Assembly: GCA_001795115.1 (NCBI GenBank)
Contig: MGNI01000097.1
Coordinates: 1 to 7,386 of the forward strand
Length of the DNA stretch: 7,386 bases
From: Chloroflexi bacterium RBG_16_48_8
Lineage (GTDB): Bacteria > Chloroflexota > Anaerolineae > Anaerolineales > E44-bin32
Reading direction: 5' to 3'
The notes under the pieces were generated by a model that saw only the letters and a list, made by a program, of their open reading frames with translations, had not been told where the DNA came from and ran no database searches. Numbering within the stretch: the first letter of the stretch is position 1; each line of letters starts with the position of its first letter. Below, piece by piece: positions 1 through 6,110 of the stretch. The translations under genes were made by a program, and so were the position numbers.

Positions 1-116
1 ACAGGTTCTCGTTCTCGGATCCGAATTTCAAGGTGAGCGAGATAATCCATGAGATTTAGATCCCCTGTGGCTAAATCCTTTACCAGGGAGACAAGATCTT
101 TCGTGTATGAAATCAT
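1..116 (-). CDS. Probable amidase (amidase signature family), N-terminal 38 residues only
   Basis: This open frame runs off the left edge of the window on the minus strand, so only the first 38 residues are visible. They begin MISYTKDLVSLVKDL and continue with a TGDLNLMDYL segment and an LEIRIREREP segment. The pattern of a helix, a short G-[DE]-L turn, a second helix ending in R-x-R-x-R-E, then P resembles the N-terminal helices that precede the Ser-Ser-Lys core of GatA/amidase-signature enzymes, which hydrolyse amides. The catalytic core is outside the window, so the call is by resemblance of the leader only. The ATG is preceded by a GGCGGG stretch. It overlaps the stop of a small upstream ORF as ATGA, which suggests translational coupling within the coxM-coxS operon. 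The same frame stays open for 23 codons upstream, to a TAA at 186-188, but with no better ATG. Family call moderate, existence of a gene fairly likely. Confidence 0.55.
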   Translation of the reverse strand, partial: MISYTKDLVSLVKDLATGDLNLMDYLAHLEIRIREREP

Positions 117-238
117 GAATCCCGCCTGCTTCTGAAATGGTTCAACTTTATGCAAGATTTCCCATGACCCATTTCTATCCTGATGTTAACGCCGGCTTTC
201 CTGGGATCGGGATGCCTGGTCATCACCCTTTCTTCCAT
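113..238 (-). CDS. Small hypothetical ORF between coxS and the amidase
   Basis: A 41-residue frame starts with ATG three bases after the coxS stop and ends in a TGA that overlaps the amidase ATG by four bases (ATGA). It begins MEERVMTRHPDPRKAGVNI; an internal ATG at 223 gives a 36-residue version. The C-terminal half is rich in Arg, Lys and His with no clear fold. The HPDPxKxGVNI segment reminded me of small uncharacterised proteins, but I cannot name a family with confidence. The packed spacing on both sides is what one expects of an operon gene. A frame this short can also be chance, or the remains of a longer gene that lost its frame. Real protein: uncertain. Confidence 0.28.
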   Translation of the reverse strand: MEERVMTRHPDPRKAGVNIRIEMGHGKSCIKLNHFRSRRDS

Positions 239-241
239 CTC

Positions 242-727
242 TTAACTCTTTTCACTCCTCTCAGCAGCCAATTCCACCGCTTCTACGATACTCTGATAGC
301 CAGTGCATCGGCATAGATTCCCAGATATGGCTTCACGTATCTCAGCCTCAGTTGGAGAGGGATTCTCCGCCAGAAAGGGTATCAGCGTCATGAGGATCCC
401 AGGAGTGCAGAACCCACATTGAAGCCCATGGGCTTCCCAGAAGGCTTGCTGAAGGGGATGCAGCCTGTCTTGATGTGCTGCCAACCCTTCGACTGTGGTG
501 ATTTCGTGCCCCCGGGCTTGAACGGCGAACATGAGGCAGGAACGCACAGCTTGCCCATCAAAGAGGATGGTACAAGCGCCGCAAACGCCATGCTCACAAC
601 CTACATGTGTTCCTGTGAGGCCTAGTTCATGCCGCAGGAAATCACTCAACAGCAGGCGAGCTTCAACCTCACATGAATGCTCTTGACCATTTACGCTTAA
701 GGTGAATCTGTGCAAGGTCTTTTTCAT
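242..727 (-). CDS. coxS-like: Molybdenum hydroxylase [2Fe-2S] subunit, CoxS/XdhC-like small chain
   Basis: This is the iron-sulfur subunit of a xanthine oxidase-family (CO dehydrogenase-like) molybdenum hydroxylase. It carries electrons between the molybdopterin site of the large subunit and the FAD of the medium subunit. The 161-residue length is normal for the family. The N-terminal plant-ferredoxin-type domain has its cluster ligands at C44, C49, C52 (motif GCEHGVCGAC) and C64. The C-terminal helical domain has the second cluster in the QCGFCTPG motif (C104, C107) and NLCRCTGY (C139, C141). All eight cysteines are present, so the protein should be functional. The ATG is preceded by GGTGAG at good spacing. 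It lies 71 bp downstream of the coxM-like gene on the same strand, and a probable amidase follows rather than coxL. The family is certain; the substrate (CO, aldehyde, purine or N-heterocycle) cannot be told from this subunit. Confidence 0.93.
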   Translation of the reverse strand: MKKTLHRFTLSVNGQEHSCEVEARLLLSDFLRHELGLTGTHVGCEHGVCGACTILFDGQAVRSCLMFAVQARGHEITTVEGLAAHQDRLHPLQQAFWEAHGLQCGFCTPGILMTLIPFLAENPSPTEAEIREAISGNLCRCTGYQSIVEAVELAAERSEKS

Positions 728-798
728 GATTGCTCACCCATCCTCTCATCGGGTGGATTATCCATCACATCTCCTTCCAGATAACCGTCTGCCCTTCC

Positions 799-1683
799 TC
801 AAATATCAGACGCCTGTGCGCGCTCAAAAGCCCGCTCTAATGCACGCTTCGTCAACACATAAGCCAGATGTCGTTGATAGTCAATAGAAGCATGAACACT
901 TCCAAAGGGATCGATTTCCTTTCTGGAAGCCTCCCATGCAGATTTCTCAACAAGCGCCTCTGAGTACTTCTCCCCTTTAAGGACATCCGCTGCTCGTTTT
1001 GCTTTTACAGGTCCATCCCCGGCATTCAAATAAACCAATCCCCCTTCGGCACATCGCCCTTCACCATCCAATGAAACCATGGTAGCCACACCCATCATGG
1101 CATAATCCCCTTTTCGTCTTGACACTTCCATAAAGGACCAGCCCGTTCGCGACAGCATCGCAGGTAAGCTTATTTCAACCAATATCTCTTCAGGCTGTAG
1201 AGCTGTCATGAACATCCCCATAAAGAAATCCTCAGCTGGTATCCACCTCTCTGTATGGATACTCTTCGCTCGACACCGGACTCCAGTGGCCAGCGCAATC
1301 ACCGGTAGTTCAGATGCTGGGTCAGCGTGAACCAGGCTCCCTCCGATCGTTCCCCGGTTTCGAATCTGAGGGTGGGCGACGAAGGGAAGGGTCTCATGCA
1401 AGAGGGGGGCAACCTTCTTCACAGTCGAATCAAATTCCACCCTGCGCTGACGGGTCATCGCTCCAATACGGAGATTGCCTTCACCATCGACATGGATATG
1501 GTCTAATTCTGAGAGTTCATTCAAATCGATCAGTGCCGCTGGCTGCACCAAGCGATAGTTCATGGTTGGTATGAGGCTTTGTCCGCCCGCTAACACTTTA
1601 GCATCCTCACCAAGCTGAGCTTTGATCGCTAGAGCTTCTTCCAAAGTTGCTGGTTTAAGGTAATCAAAAGGTGCTGGTTTCAT
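799..1683 (-). CDS. coxM-like: Molybdenum hydroxylase FAD-binding subunit, CoxM-like medium chain
   Basis: This is the flavin subunit of a CoxLMS/xanthine dehydrogenase-type enzyme, which takes electrons from the [2Fe-2S] subunit and passes them to the final acceptor. From the chosen start it has 294 residues, a normal length. FAD-binding signatures are AGGQSL (residues 32-37) and TIGGSLVHADP (112-122, within RNRGTIGGS). A downstream RKGDYA segment (190-195) is also typical of CoxM-type proteins, and the C-terminal part from about 185 is the CO dehydrogenase flavoprotein C-terminal domain. The frame could begin nine codons earlier, at 1710. The ATG at 1683 is preferred because it gives the usual MKPAPFDYLKP start and has GGGAGAAGG directly upstream. 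It is the first gene of the minus-strand operon with coxS and the amidase. The family is certain; AGGQSL instead of the AGGHSL I associate with bona fide CO dehydrogenase argues mildly against CO as substrate. Confidence 0.93.
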   Translation of the reverse strand: MKPAPFDYLKPATLEEALAIKAQLGEDAKVLAGGQSLIPTMNYRLVQPAALIDLNELSELDHIHVDGEGNLRIGAMTRQRRVEFDSTVKKVAPLLHETLPFVAHPQIRNRGTIGGSLVHADPASELPVIALATGVRCRAKSIHTERWIPAEDFFMGMFMTALQPEEILVEISLPAMLSRTGWSFMEVSRRKGDYAMMGVATMVSLDGEGRCAEGGLVYLNAGDGPVKAKRAADVLKGEKYSEALVEKSAWEASRKEIDPFGSVHASIDYQRHLAYVLTKRALERAFERAQASDI

Positions 1684-1692
1684 CCTTCTCCC
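1684..1692 (-). promoter_or_regulatory. Ribosome binding site that sets the coxM-like start
   Basis: GGGAGAAGG lies directly against the ATG at 1683, with GGGAG four bases upstream. No comparable purine run precedes the earlier possible start at 1710, so this site favours the shorter protein. Confidence 0.55.
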
Positions 1693-1712
1693 TCTCTCTG
1701 TGATTACCACAA

Positions 1713-1739
1713 AAAATACGTTGCATAGATGAAAGTCAA
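1713..1739 (-). promoter_or_regulatory. Candidate promoter for the coxM-coxS operon
   Basis: On the minus strand a TTGACT hexamer is followed after 15 bp by TATTTT, ending about 30 bp before the coxM start. The -35 is good, but the spacer is short and the -10 is only fair. The stretch contains the motif pair AAGTCAA and AATACGTT (plus-strand reading), which recurs upstream of coxG at almost the same spacing. It could therefore be a promoter or a shared regulator site. Inferred from sequence only. Confidence 0.33.
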
Positions 1740-2110
1740 GTGATGGTTTAAAGGTCGGCTCACTACACGCTAGGCTTGCTTAACCCATCATATGTCCAAA
1801 CTACCGTTTTTAGCAAAGGAAAAGGTTCTTTATGACCCACTTTTGTGGAAAATAAAAGGCATCTTCGCCATGATCATCCCTTGGCGACTACCATTATCCC
1901 AAAGACATTGTATTATTTTAGTTGAACTACGATCCTATTCCTAACCGAAACTTGCGGAGGGTTGCTGTTCACGCAATGCTGGTTCTGGTATTCTCAAGGC
2001 GGACGTTGTGGTAGCGCGGGATTGTAACACCACCCACACTGCTCTCTGCCTCGATCATACAGGAAATTTACAGCATCAAAGGACTTACACCCCATATTGA
2101 ACGACATAGC

Positions 2111-2115
2111 GAGGG
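2111..2115 (+). promoter_or_regulatory. Ribosome binding site that sets the CoA-transferase start
   Basis: GAGGG stands five bases before the ATG at 2121. The longer frame starting at TTG 2097 has no Shine-Dalgarno sequence, so the ATG at 2121 is preferred. Confidence 0.5.
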
Positions 2116-2120
2116 TTCTG

Positions 2121-3320
2121 ATGGATAACAAATCTTTACTGGACGGTGTACGCATTATCGACCTTTCTCGTGTCCTTGCCGGTCCGTTCTGCACAATGAT
2201 CTTGGGTGACCTGGGTGCAGATGTCATCAAGATCGAACGACCTGAACTTGGAGATGATACACGGCATTGGGGTCCCCCATTCGCACAAGGAGGAGAATCG
2301 GCTTATTTTCTTAGTATCAATAGGAACAAACGCAGCCTCACACTGAATGTGCGCTCGGAAGAGGGACTGCAAATCTTGAAAGAACTTATCCAGACCGGAG
2401 ATGTCCTGGTGGAAAATTTCCGCACGGGTACCCTCGAACATTGGGGGTTAGATTATGAAGCCTTGCAGCGTATTCGACCTGGACTCATCTACTGCTCCAT
2501 CACTGGCTACGGACATACCGGTCCGTATCGCCATCGAGCCGGCTACGACATCCTGGCTCAAGCAATGGGAGGGTTCATGAGCGTCACTGGCCCGGCGGAT
2601 GGGGAACCCCACCGGGCGGGTGTAGCCATCGCCGATTTAGCTGCTGGTATGTTTGCTGCCCAAGCCATCCTGGCTGCTCTTTACCGGCATGAGAAGGATG
2701 GTTCTGGACAATGCATCGATATGGCCTTACTTGACAGTCAAATTGCACTGATGACGTATGTCGCCAGCAACTACCTCATCACAAGTCAAGTCCCTCAGCG
2801 CTTGGGAAATGCTCACCCCAACATCGTTCCCTATGAAGTCTTTAAGGCTCAAGATGGATTCTTCGCTTTCGGCGCTGGAAATGATGGCCAATGGAAAACA
2901 TTCAGTGAGACCGTAGGGCATCCTGAGTGGGCAACGGACGAACGCTTTGCCACCAACCCCCAGCGTGTTTCCCATCGTGAAGAGCTCATCCAGTTGCTTA
3001 AAGAACTCTTCCTTCAACGTGATATGGAAGAATGGCTGTCCCTGTGTGAGGAAATGGGTTTACCTGCTGCACCCATCCATTCTTTGGATCGCGTTTTCTC
3101 GGATCCACAAAGTATTGCACGGGAGATGCGTGTTGAGGTCCAGCATCCTACTGCCGGTATCGTTTCACTTGTGGGCTCAGCACATAAAATACCTACCTCG
3201 CCACCCACTTTACGCTTTCCACCTCCGCTCCTTGGACAGCATACCGAGGAAATCCTGCAGGAGCTTCTCGGATACGAACCGGAAACGATTGAATCTCTGC
3301 GAGAGAATGGAGTGGTATAA
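2121..3320 (+). CDS. Family III CoA-transferase (CaiB/BaiF)
   Basis: This enzyme of the CaiB/BaiF/Frc family moves CoA between carboxylic acids through enzyme-bound aspartyl thioester and anhydride intermediates, most likely activating a carboxylate for the pathway. From ATG 2121 it has 399 residues, a typical length. The N-terminus LLDGVRIIDLSRVLAGPFC followed by LGDLGADVIKIERP is the family hallmark. The expected nucleophile is D172 in GVAIADLAAG. The segments NRNKRSLTLN (68-77), FRTGTLEHWGL (100-110), SGQCIDMALLDS (195-206) and the C-terminal PPPLLGQHTEEIL (367-379) also fit. It appears intact. The thiolase-like gene follows 81 bp downstream on the same strand, probably in one transcript. 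The family is sure. The acyl substrate is unknown, and members range from formyl-, carnitinyl- and benzylsuccinyl-CoA transferases to racemases such as AMACR, so a racemase role is not excluded. Confidence 0.93.
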   Translation: MDNKSLLDGVRIIDLSRVLAGPFCTMILGDLGADVIKIERPELGDDTRHWGPPFAQGGESAYFLSINRNKRSLTLNVRSEEGLQILKELIQTGDVLVENFRTGTLEHWGLDYEALQRIRPGLIYCSITGYGHTGPYRHRAGYDILAQAMGGFMSVTGPADGEPHRAGVAIADLAAGMFAAQAILAALYRHEKDGSGQCIDMALLDSQIALMTYVASNYLITSQVPQRLGNAHPNIVPYEVFKAQDGFFAFGAGNDGQWKTFSETVGHPEWATDERFATNPQRVSHREELIQLLKELFLQRDMEEWLSLCEEMGLPAAPIHSLDRVFSDPQSIAREMRVEVQHPTAGIVSLVGSAHKIPTSPPTLRFPPPLLGQHTEEILQELLGYEPETIESLRENGVV

Positions 3321-3362
3321 ATCCAGGACTCGCTGTATTTTTAGATGACGACATGTTACAAG

Positions 3363-3380
3363 CTATGGGCTAAACCATAG
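3363..3380 (+). other. Short inverted repeat ahead of the thiolase start
   Basis: CTATGG and CCATAG are perfect 6-bp arms around GCTAAA. They end ten bases before the AGGAGG of the thiolase-like gene, in the 81-bp gap after the CoA-transferase. No T-run follows, so this is not a rho-independent terminator. It might shape the leader or bind a protein, or be chance. Confidence 0.3.
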
Positions 3381-3390
3381 ATACAAGTAC

Positions 3391-3396
3391 AGGAGG
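3391..3396 (+). promoter_or_regulatory. Strong Shine-Dalgarno for the GTG-started thiolase-like gene
   Basis: A full AGGAGG stands five bases before GTG 3402. It fixes that non-ATG codon as the start, and the following MRDVSIVGIG is a normal thiolase N-terminus. Confidence 0.75.
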
Positions 3397-3401
3397 CATT
3401 C

Positions 3402-4562
3402 GTGAGAGATGTAAGCATCGTAGGCATCGGACAGCTACCCGTTGAAAAGACCACTTCCAAGAGCCTACGCCAACTCGGTGCTGCGGCTGTTCGTCTGGCC
3501 ATGGAAGATGCCAATGTGGAGAAAGTGGATGCGCTCTTCGCCAGCAATATGCTGGCAGATGAGCTACAAGGGCAAAAGCATATCGCTGCCCTTATTGCAG
3601 ATGAGGCCAATCTGACGGGGATCGAAGCTCTGCAGGTGGGAGCCGCGATGGCTAGCGGAGCTGCCGCACTGCGTATGGCTTATCTGGCAGTTGGAAGCGG
3701 TGAGGCGGACCTGGCAGTGGCCGTGGGTGTAGAAAAGATGAGTGAAGGCGTGGCGGCTCCTGCCCTCGCAAAAGCTCTTGATGTAGAACGTGAAGTTGCA
3801 GATGGTGCAACGATGATCACGAAAAATGCTGAACTCATGCGCCTCTACTTCGAACGCTATAAAGTGCCTGAAGATGGCTTGGTTAATTTCCCTGTGACGG
3901 CCCATCGCAATGCACGCAATAATCCCAATGCTCTCTTCTACGGACAGTCCGTGAGCCCTCGCAGTGTAAGAAACTCAAGGGTGGTGTATCCCCCTCTTCG
4001 TTTGATGGACTGCTCCCCCATCTGTGATGGCGCAGCTGCTGTGGTCCTTGCCCCCAGCCAAGAGGCACGAGCTTATAGTCCCCATCCTGTTATGATTCTG
4101 GCATCTAGCGTTTCGACGGACCGATTTCGAGTGGAGGACCGCGCCAATCCCCTCTGGCTCGAAGCAGCACATATCTCTGCTCAAAAGGCCTTCCGCCTGG
4201 CGAACGTCAACCGCGAAGATGTAAATCTTTATGAGGTTCACGACGCCTTCAGCATCATGGCGTGCTTGTTGTTGGAAGCGGTGGGATTTGCAGAACCAGG
4301 GCAGGGATGGCGACTCGCGGCTGAAAAAAGGATCGGTCTTCGCGGTGAAATACCCATCACGACCATGGGAGGATTAAAAGCACGAGGTCATCCGATCGGC
4401 GCTACAGGGCTTTATCAAACCTGTGAAATTGTCCTTCAACTCACCGAGCGCGCCGGAAAAAACCAGGTCAGGAATGCATCCATTGCGATGATGCAGAGTG
4501 TTGGTGCTGCTGCAACCACTGTGCTTACCCATATCTTCGGATCCAATGTGGCTAATTCCTGA
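3402..4562 (+). CDS. Thiolase-superfamily protein (SCP-x/archaeal type) lacking the nucleophilic Cys
   Basis: The protein has 386 residues and a thiolase fold of the SCP-x/archaeal acetyl-CoA acetyltransferase branch. It opens with MRDVSIVGIGQLPV. At 77-95 the nucleophile region reads LQVGAAMASGAAALRMAYL, where thiolases have C-A-S-G. Here residue 83 is Met, encoded ATG, so the acyl-accepting cysteine is absent. Other landmarks remain: GVEKMS (109-114), DCSPICDGAAAVVL (203-216), VHDAFS with H280, and GGLKARGHPIGATG (323-336) with H330. Near the C-terminus the usual G-G-x-G turn reads SVGAAATT (366-373). The frame is intact with a strong Shine-Dalgarno, so this is not an obvious pseudogene. 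It follows the CoA-transferase, probably in one operon. The small DUF35 zinc-ribbon/OB-fold partner that usually accompanies such thiolases is not beside it. The fold is certain. Classical Claisen/thiolytic activity is doubtful, and a subunit or non-covalent CoA-binding role is possible. Confidence 0.9.
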   Translation: MRDVSIVGIGQLPVEKTTSKSLRQLGAAAVRLAMEDANVEKVDALFASNMLADELQGQKHIAALIADEANLTGIEALQVGAAMASGAAALRMAYLAVGSGEADLAVAVGVEKMSEGVAAPALAKALDVEREVADGATMITKNAELMRLYFERYKVPEDGLVNFPVTAHRNARNNPNALFYGQSVSPRSVRNSRVVYPPLRLMDCSPICDGAAAVVLAPSQEARAYSPHPVMILASSVSTDRFRVEDRANPLWLEAAHISAQKAFRLANVNREDVNLYEVHDAFSIMACLLLEAVGFAEPGQGWRLAAEKRIGLRGEIPITTMGGLKARGHPIGATGLYQTCEIVLQLTERAGKNQVRNASIAMMQSVGAAATTVLTHIFGSNVANS

Positions 4563-4601
4563 TGGGCGTAAGGATTTCAAACCCCCCTTATTGATCGAAG
4601 C

Positions 4602-5045
4602 TTAAACCTCAATCTGCCGCTTAACGCAGTCAAAAAATGAAGCTGTAAGTTTCTTGGTAACACTTCCCATTAAGCGCGAAGCCAGGCTGGCAATGGTCCC
4701 AGAAACCACGACATCCGCCCACCAAGTGAGTCTCGTTGATCCATGCGGACCGTCTGAGAGGACCATCTCAGCCGTTGCATCACCTGCACTCCCTGGAAGT
4801 GTTCCATGTCCTTTCATCAGAGCTCGTTTCGGTGGCTCGAGCTCCAACCACTCAACATCGGCATTAAACCGGACTTTGACCGTACCCAACCCCACTGAAG
4901 CCGTTACACGATATTGTTGATGAGGAACAACGGCTTCTAGCGATTCCAGGGCTGGAATACACCTACTCATCCCTTCGATATCCAATAAAAAATTCCAAAC
5001 CCTCTCGCGCGGAGCTTGGATGGTCACCTCTCCCATTAGTTTCAT
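4602..5045 (-). CDS. coxG-like: CoxG-like SRPBCC protein (CO dehydrogenase subunit G family)
   Basis: This is a single-domain START/SRPBCC helix-grip protein of the CoxG family, which in CO-oxidising bacteria helps place or mature the molybdenum hydroxylase at the membrane. It has 147 residues from ATG 5045. The beginning MKLMGEVTIQAPRERVWNFL, then DIEGMSRCIPALESLE, and later GHGTLPGSAGDATAEM and STRLTWWADVVVSGTIASL, follow the family pattern. The C-terminal helix runs to residue 147 without the membrane-tail extension seen in some CoxG proteins. ATG 5045 is preferred over GTG 5060 because AGGTGA stands four bases before it and MKL is the usual start. The gene is monocistronic in the window and converges on the thiolase-like gene 39 bp away, with no strong terminator between. 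Its presence supports reading coxM/coxS as a true molybdenum hydroxylase locus, although it is not in the same transcript. Confidence 0.88.
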   Translation of the reverse strand: MKLMGEVTIQAPRERVWNFLLDIEGMSRCIPALESLEAVVPHQQYRVTASVGLGTVKVRFNADVEWLELEPPKRALMKGHGTLPGSAGDATAEMVLSDGPHGSTRLTWWADVVVSGTIASLASRLMGSVTKKLTASFFDCVKRQIEV

Positions 5046-5096
5046 GGCTTCACCTTTCACTCAACGAATCATCCAGGAGCAATCATAAGCGAACTG

Positions 5097-5152
5097 CATC
5101 AATACGTTAAGAAGCCAACAAGTCAATGAGTTGATTGGTCAACGGGTAGTTT
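5097..5152 (-). repeat. Degenerate 8-bp array, inverted arm (about seven units)
   Basis: Reading the plus strand in steps of eight from 5097 gives units of form RGTYRATA, the reverse complement (rotated) of the octamer in the right arm. The clearest are AGTCAATG (5121), AGTTGATT (5129) and GGTCAACG (5137). Units at 5097, 5105 and 5113 match at six of eight positions and the last, at 5145, at five. Together with the right arm this makes an imperfect inverted repeat over 200 bp long. Confidence 0.5.
5101..5126 (-). promoter_or_regulatory. Candidate coxG promoter or shared regulator site
   Basis: On the minus strand TTGACT is followed after 16 bp by TATTGA, ending 56 bp before the coxG start. 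Its plus-strand motifs AATACGTT (5101-5108) and AAGTCAA (5120-5126) match those upstream of coxM (1715-1722 and 1733-1739) at nearly the same distance. It overlaps the left end of the inverted octamer array, so the resemblance may partly reflect the repeat composition. Confidence 0.28.
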
Positions 5153-5159
5153 GCGTGGT

Positions 5160-5215
5160 TCGAGGTCTTCCAATCCTGATTCAAGTATTAAATCGAATAT
5201 GGGAAGACTTCTCGA
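5160..5215. other. Central hairpin of the octamer repeat block
   Basis: TCGAGGTCTTCC (5160-5171) pairs with GGAAGAC-TT-CTCGA (5202-5215): seven plus five base pairs around a two-base bulge, with a 30-nt AT-rich loop. It sits at the hinge between the two oppositely oriented octamer arrays, just past the 3' end of the methyltransferase gene in that gene's direction. It may contribute to transcript termination, but no T-run follows. Confidence 0.5.
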
Positions 5216-5324
5216 CCTCTTAACCTATCGACTTATTGATCTATGACCTTATCGACTTTTCAACCTATTACCCATATACTCTCTTGCCCTATCAACCTAT
5301 AGACTTATTGACTTATTAACCACT
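5205..5324 (+). repeat. Degenerate 8-bp tandem array, fifteen units in register
   Basis: Cutting this stretch every eight bases with no insertions gives fifteen units with consensus YRACYTAT. Five match exactly: 5221, 5229, 5261, 5293 and 5309 (for example CGACTTAT and CAACCTAT). Most others differ at one or two positions; the worst are at 5269 and 5277. The array ends two bases before the methyltransferase stop codon. An 8-bp period rules out coding. The units have drifted yet kept exact spacing, so this looks like an old or selected array. It might be a protein-binding array, a minisatellite, or part of a transcript end. Function unknown. Confidence 0.75.
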
Positions 5325-5326
5325 GT

Positions 5327-5917
5327 TCATTTTTTTCGAGCGACGAGAGCTGCGCCCGATCGGTATCCTACTGGATCCTCCGCATCTATTCGGCGTGTCT
5401 CCTCGTAATCAAAGACCTCCAATACGGAAAAAGTGCGGCGCAGTTCACCTGGGGCAAAGTAGTGGATCACCTCCTCAGAGGACGGTATCACGAAAGTGTT
5501 CGGCTCTATTTGCGCCACTCCCGAATTCCACAGTGCTTCATAGCCAGGATCATCTATCGTGAAAGCTTCCGCTATCAGGAAACCTCCTGAAGCCAAAGCG
5601 GCTACAATCCGATCTGCCAGCGGCCATAGATCTGTGGGTTTGATAAAGTGTAAAAGTGCAGAGGCATAAATAAGGTTGTATTTCCCCTCTGAAAGCACAT
5701 GATCACGGACATCCATGGGATGAATTTCAACATCCAATCCCATGCAAGCTTCTCTCAAAAGCCTGCAGGCTTCTGGATCCCTCTCGACAGCAACAACCTT
5801 GAATCCACTCTGTGCAAGCCACACCGTCGTTTCACCATCACCTGCGCCCAACTCTAAGGCATTCCCCAGGGTTATATGTCCGATCCATTTTTCAAGCCAT
5901 TCACTTGGAGCTTTCAA
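5327..5917 (-). CDS. Class I SAM-dependent methyltransferase, TehB/Methyltransf-25-like
   Basis: The product is a 196-residue soluble methyltransferase with a Rossmann-like fold. Motif I is ALELGAGDGETT (20-31), the SAM-binding glycine loop. The acidic residue at the end of strand 2 is E45 in VVAVERDP. A further acidic residue lies in HPMDVRD (66-72), and motif IV/post-I is YNLIYASALLHFIKP (80-94). The C-terminal part with EPNTFVIPSSEEV and HYFAPGELRR completes a small-molecule-type methyltransferase. The substrate cannot be told. Start: the frame opens at TTG 5917 with AAGGG six bases upstream and an in-frame TAA just before it. The next ATG would cut away motif I, so the TTG is strongly favoured. 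It is read away from the hairpin-rich intergenic region and ends in the octamer block. No functional tie to the catabolic genes is evident. Confidence 0.87.
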   Translation of the reverse strand: MKAPSEWLEKWIGHITLGNALELGAGDGETTVWLAQSGFKVVAVERDPEACRLLREACMGLDVEIHPMDVRDHVLSEGKYNLIYASALLHFIKPTDLWPLADRIVAALASGGFLIAEAFTIDDPGYEALWNSGVAQIEPNTFVIPSSEEVIHYFAPGELRRTFSVLEVFDYEETRRIDAEDPVGYRSGAALVARKK

Positions 5918-6110
5918 AATAAGCCCTTATCGCTGTTTTATGTGCAACCACAAATTATCCATGCCCACCATATGTGGGGGTATCGAGTCATCACATCGGA
6001 TGTGCGTAGGGATTCCGTAGGTTTGCTGTCGGGTTTACGACAAGCGCGGAAGCCCATGTTTCGGTAAAGTTAAGTCGGAAGGGCGGAATCTCTTCTTCTC
6101 CTCCTTACGA

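Larger units (their letters stand above)
1684..2120. other. 437-bp divergent intergenic region
   Basis: No gene is seen here. The region separates the minus-strand coxM operon from the plus-strand CoA-transferase gene and must hold both promoters. Visible items are the candidate coxM promoter near 1713-1739, a short inverted repeat CGCCA/TGGCG (1866-1870 and 1882-1886, 11-nt loop), and a second one GTGGT/ACCAC (2008-2012 and 2029-2033, 16-nt loop). The second is about 90 bp before the CoA-transferase start and could be an operator. A TGGTATTCT stretch at 1986-1994 looks like an extended -10 for the plus strand but lacks a convincing -35. No regulator gene is encoded nearby. Nothing else was recognised. 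Confidence 0.5.

Noticed and set aside
2947..3348. A 133-codon plus-strand frame overlapping the CoA-transferase 3' half
   Set aside because: Out of frame with a sure gene, arginine/serine-rich, no ribosome site and no known fold.
4563..4601. Possible bidirectional terminator between the thiolase-like gene and coxG (TAAGG/CCTTA)
   Set aside because: The arms are only five bases with a 12-base loop and no T-run, so it is not distinguishable from chance.
4654..4920. An 88-codon plus-strand frame inside coxG
   Set aside because: It is antisense to a well-supported CoxG-like gene; its composition is that of a shadow frame.
5097..5324. CRISPR array
   Set aside because: The repeat unit is 8 bp with no spacers and no cas genes nearby.
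5876..6067. A 63-codon plus-strand frame running from the methyltransferase 5' end into the gap
   Set aside because: It overlaps the N-terminal coding part of the methyltransferase on the other strand and shows no recognisable domain.
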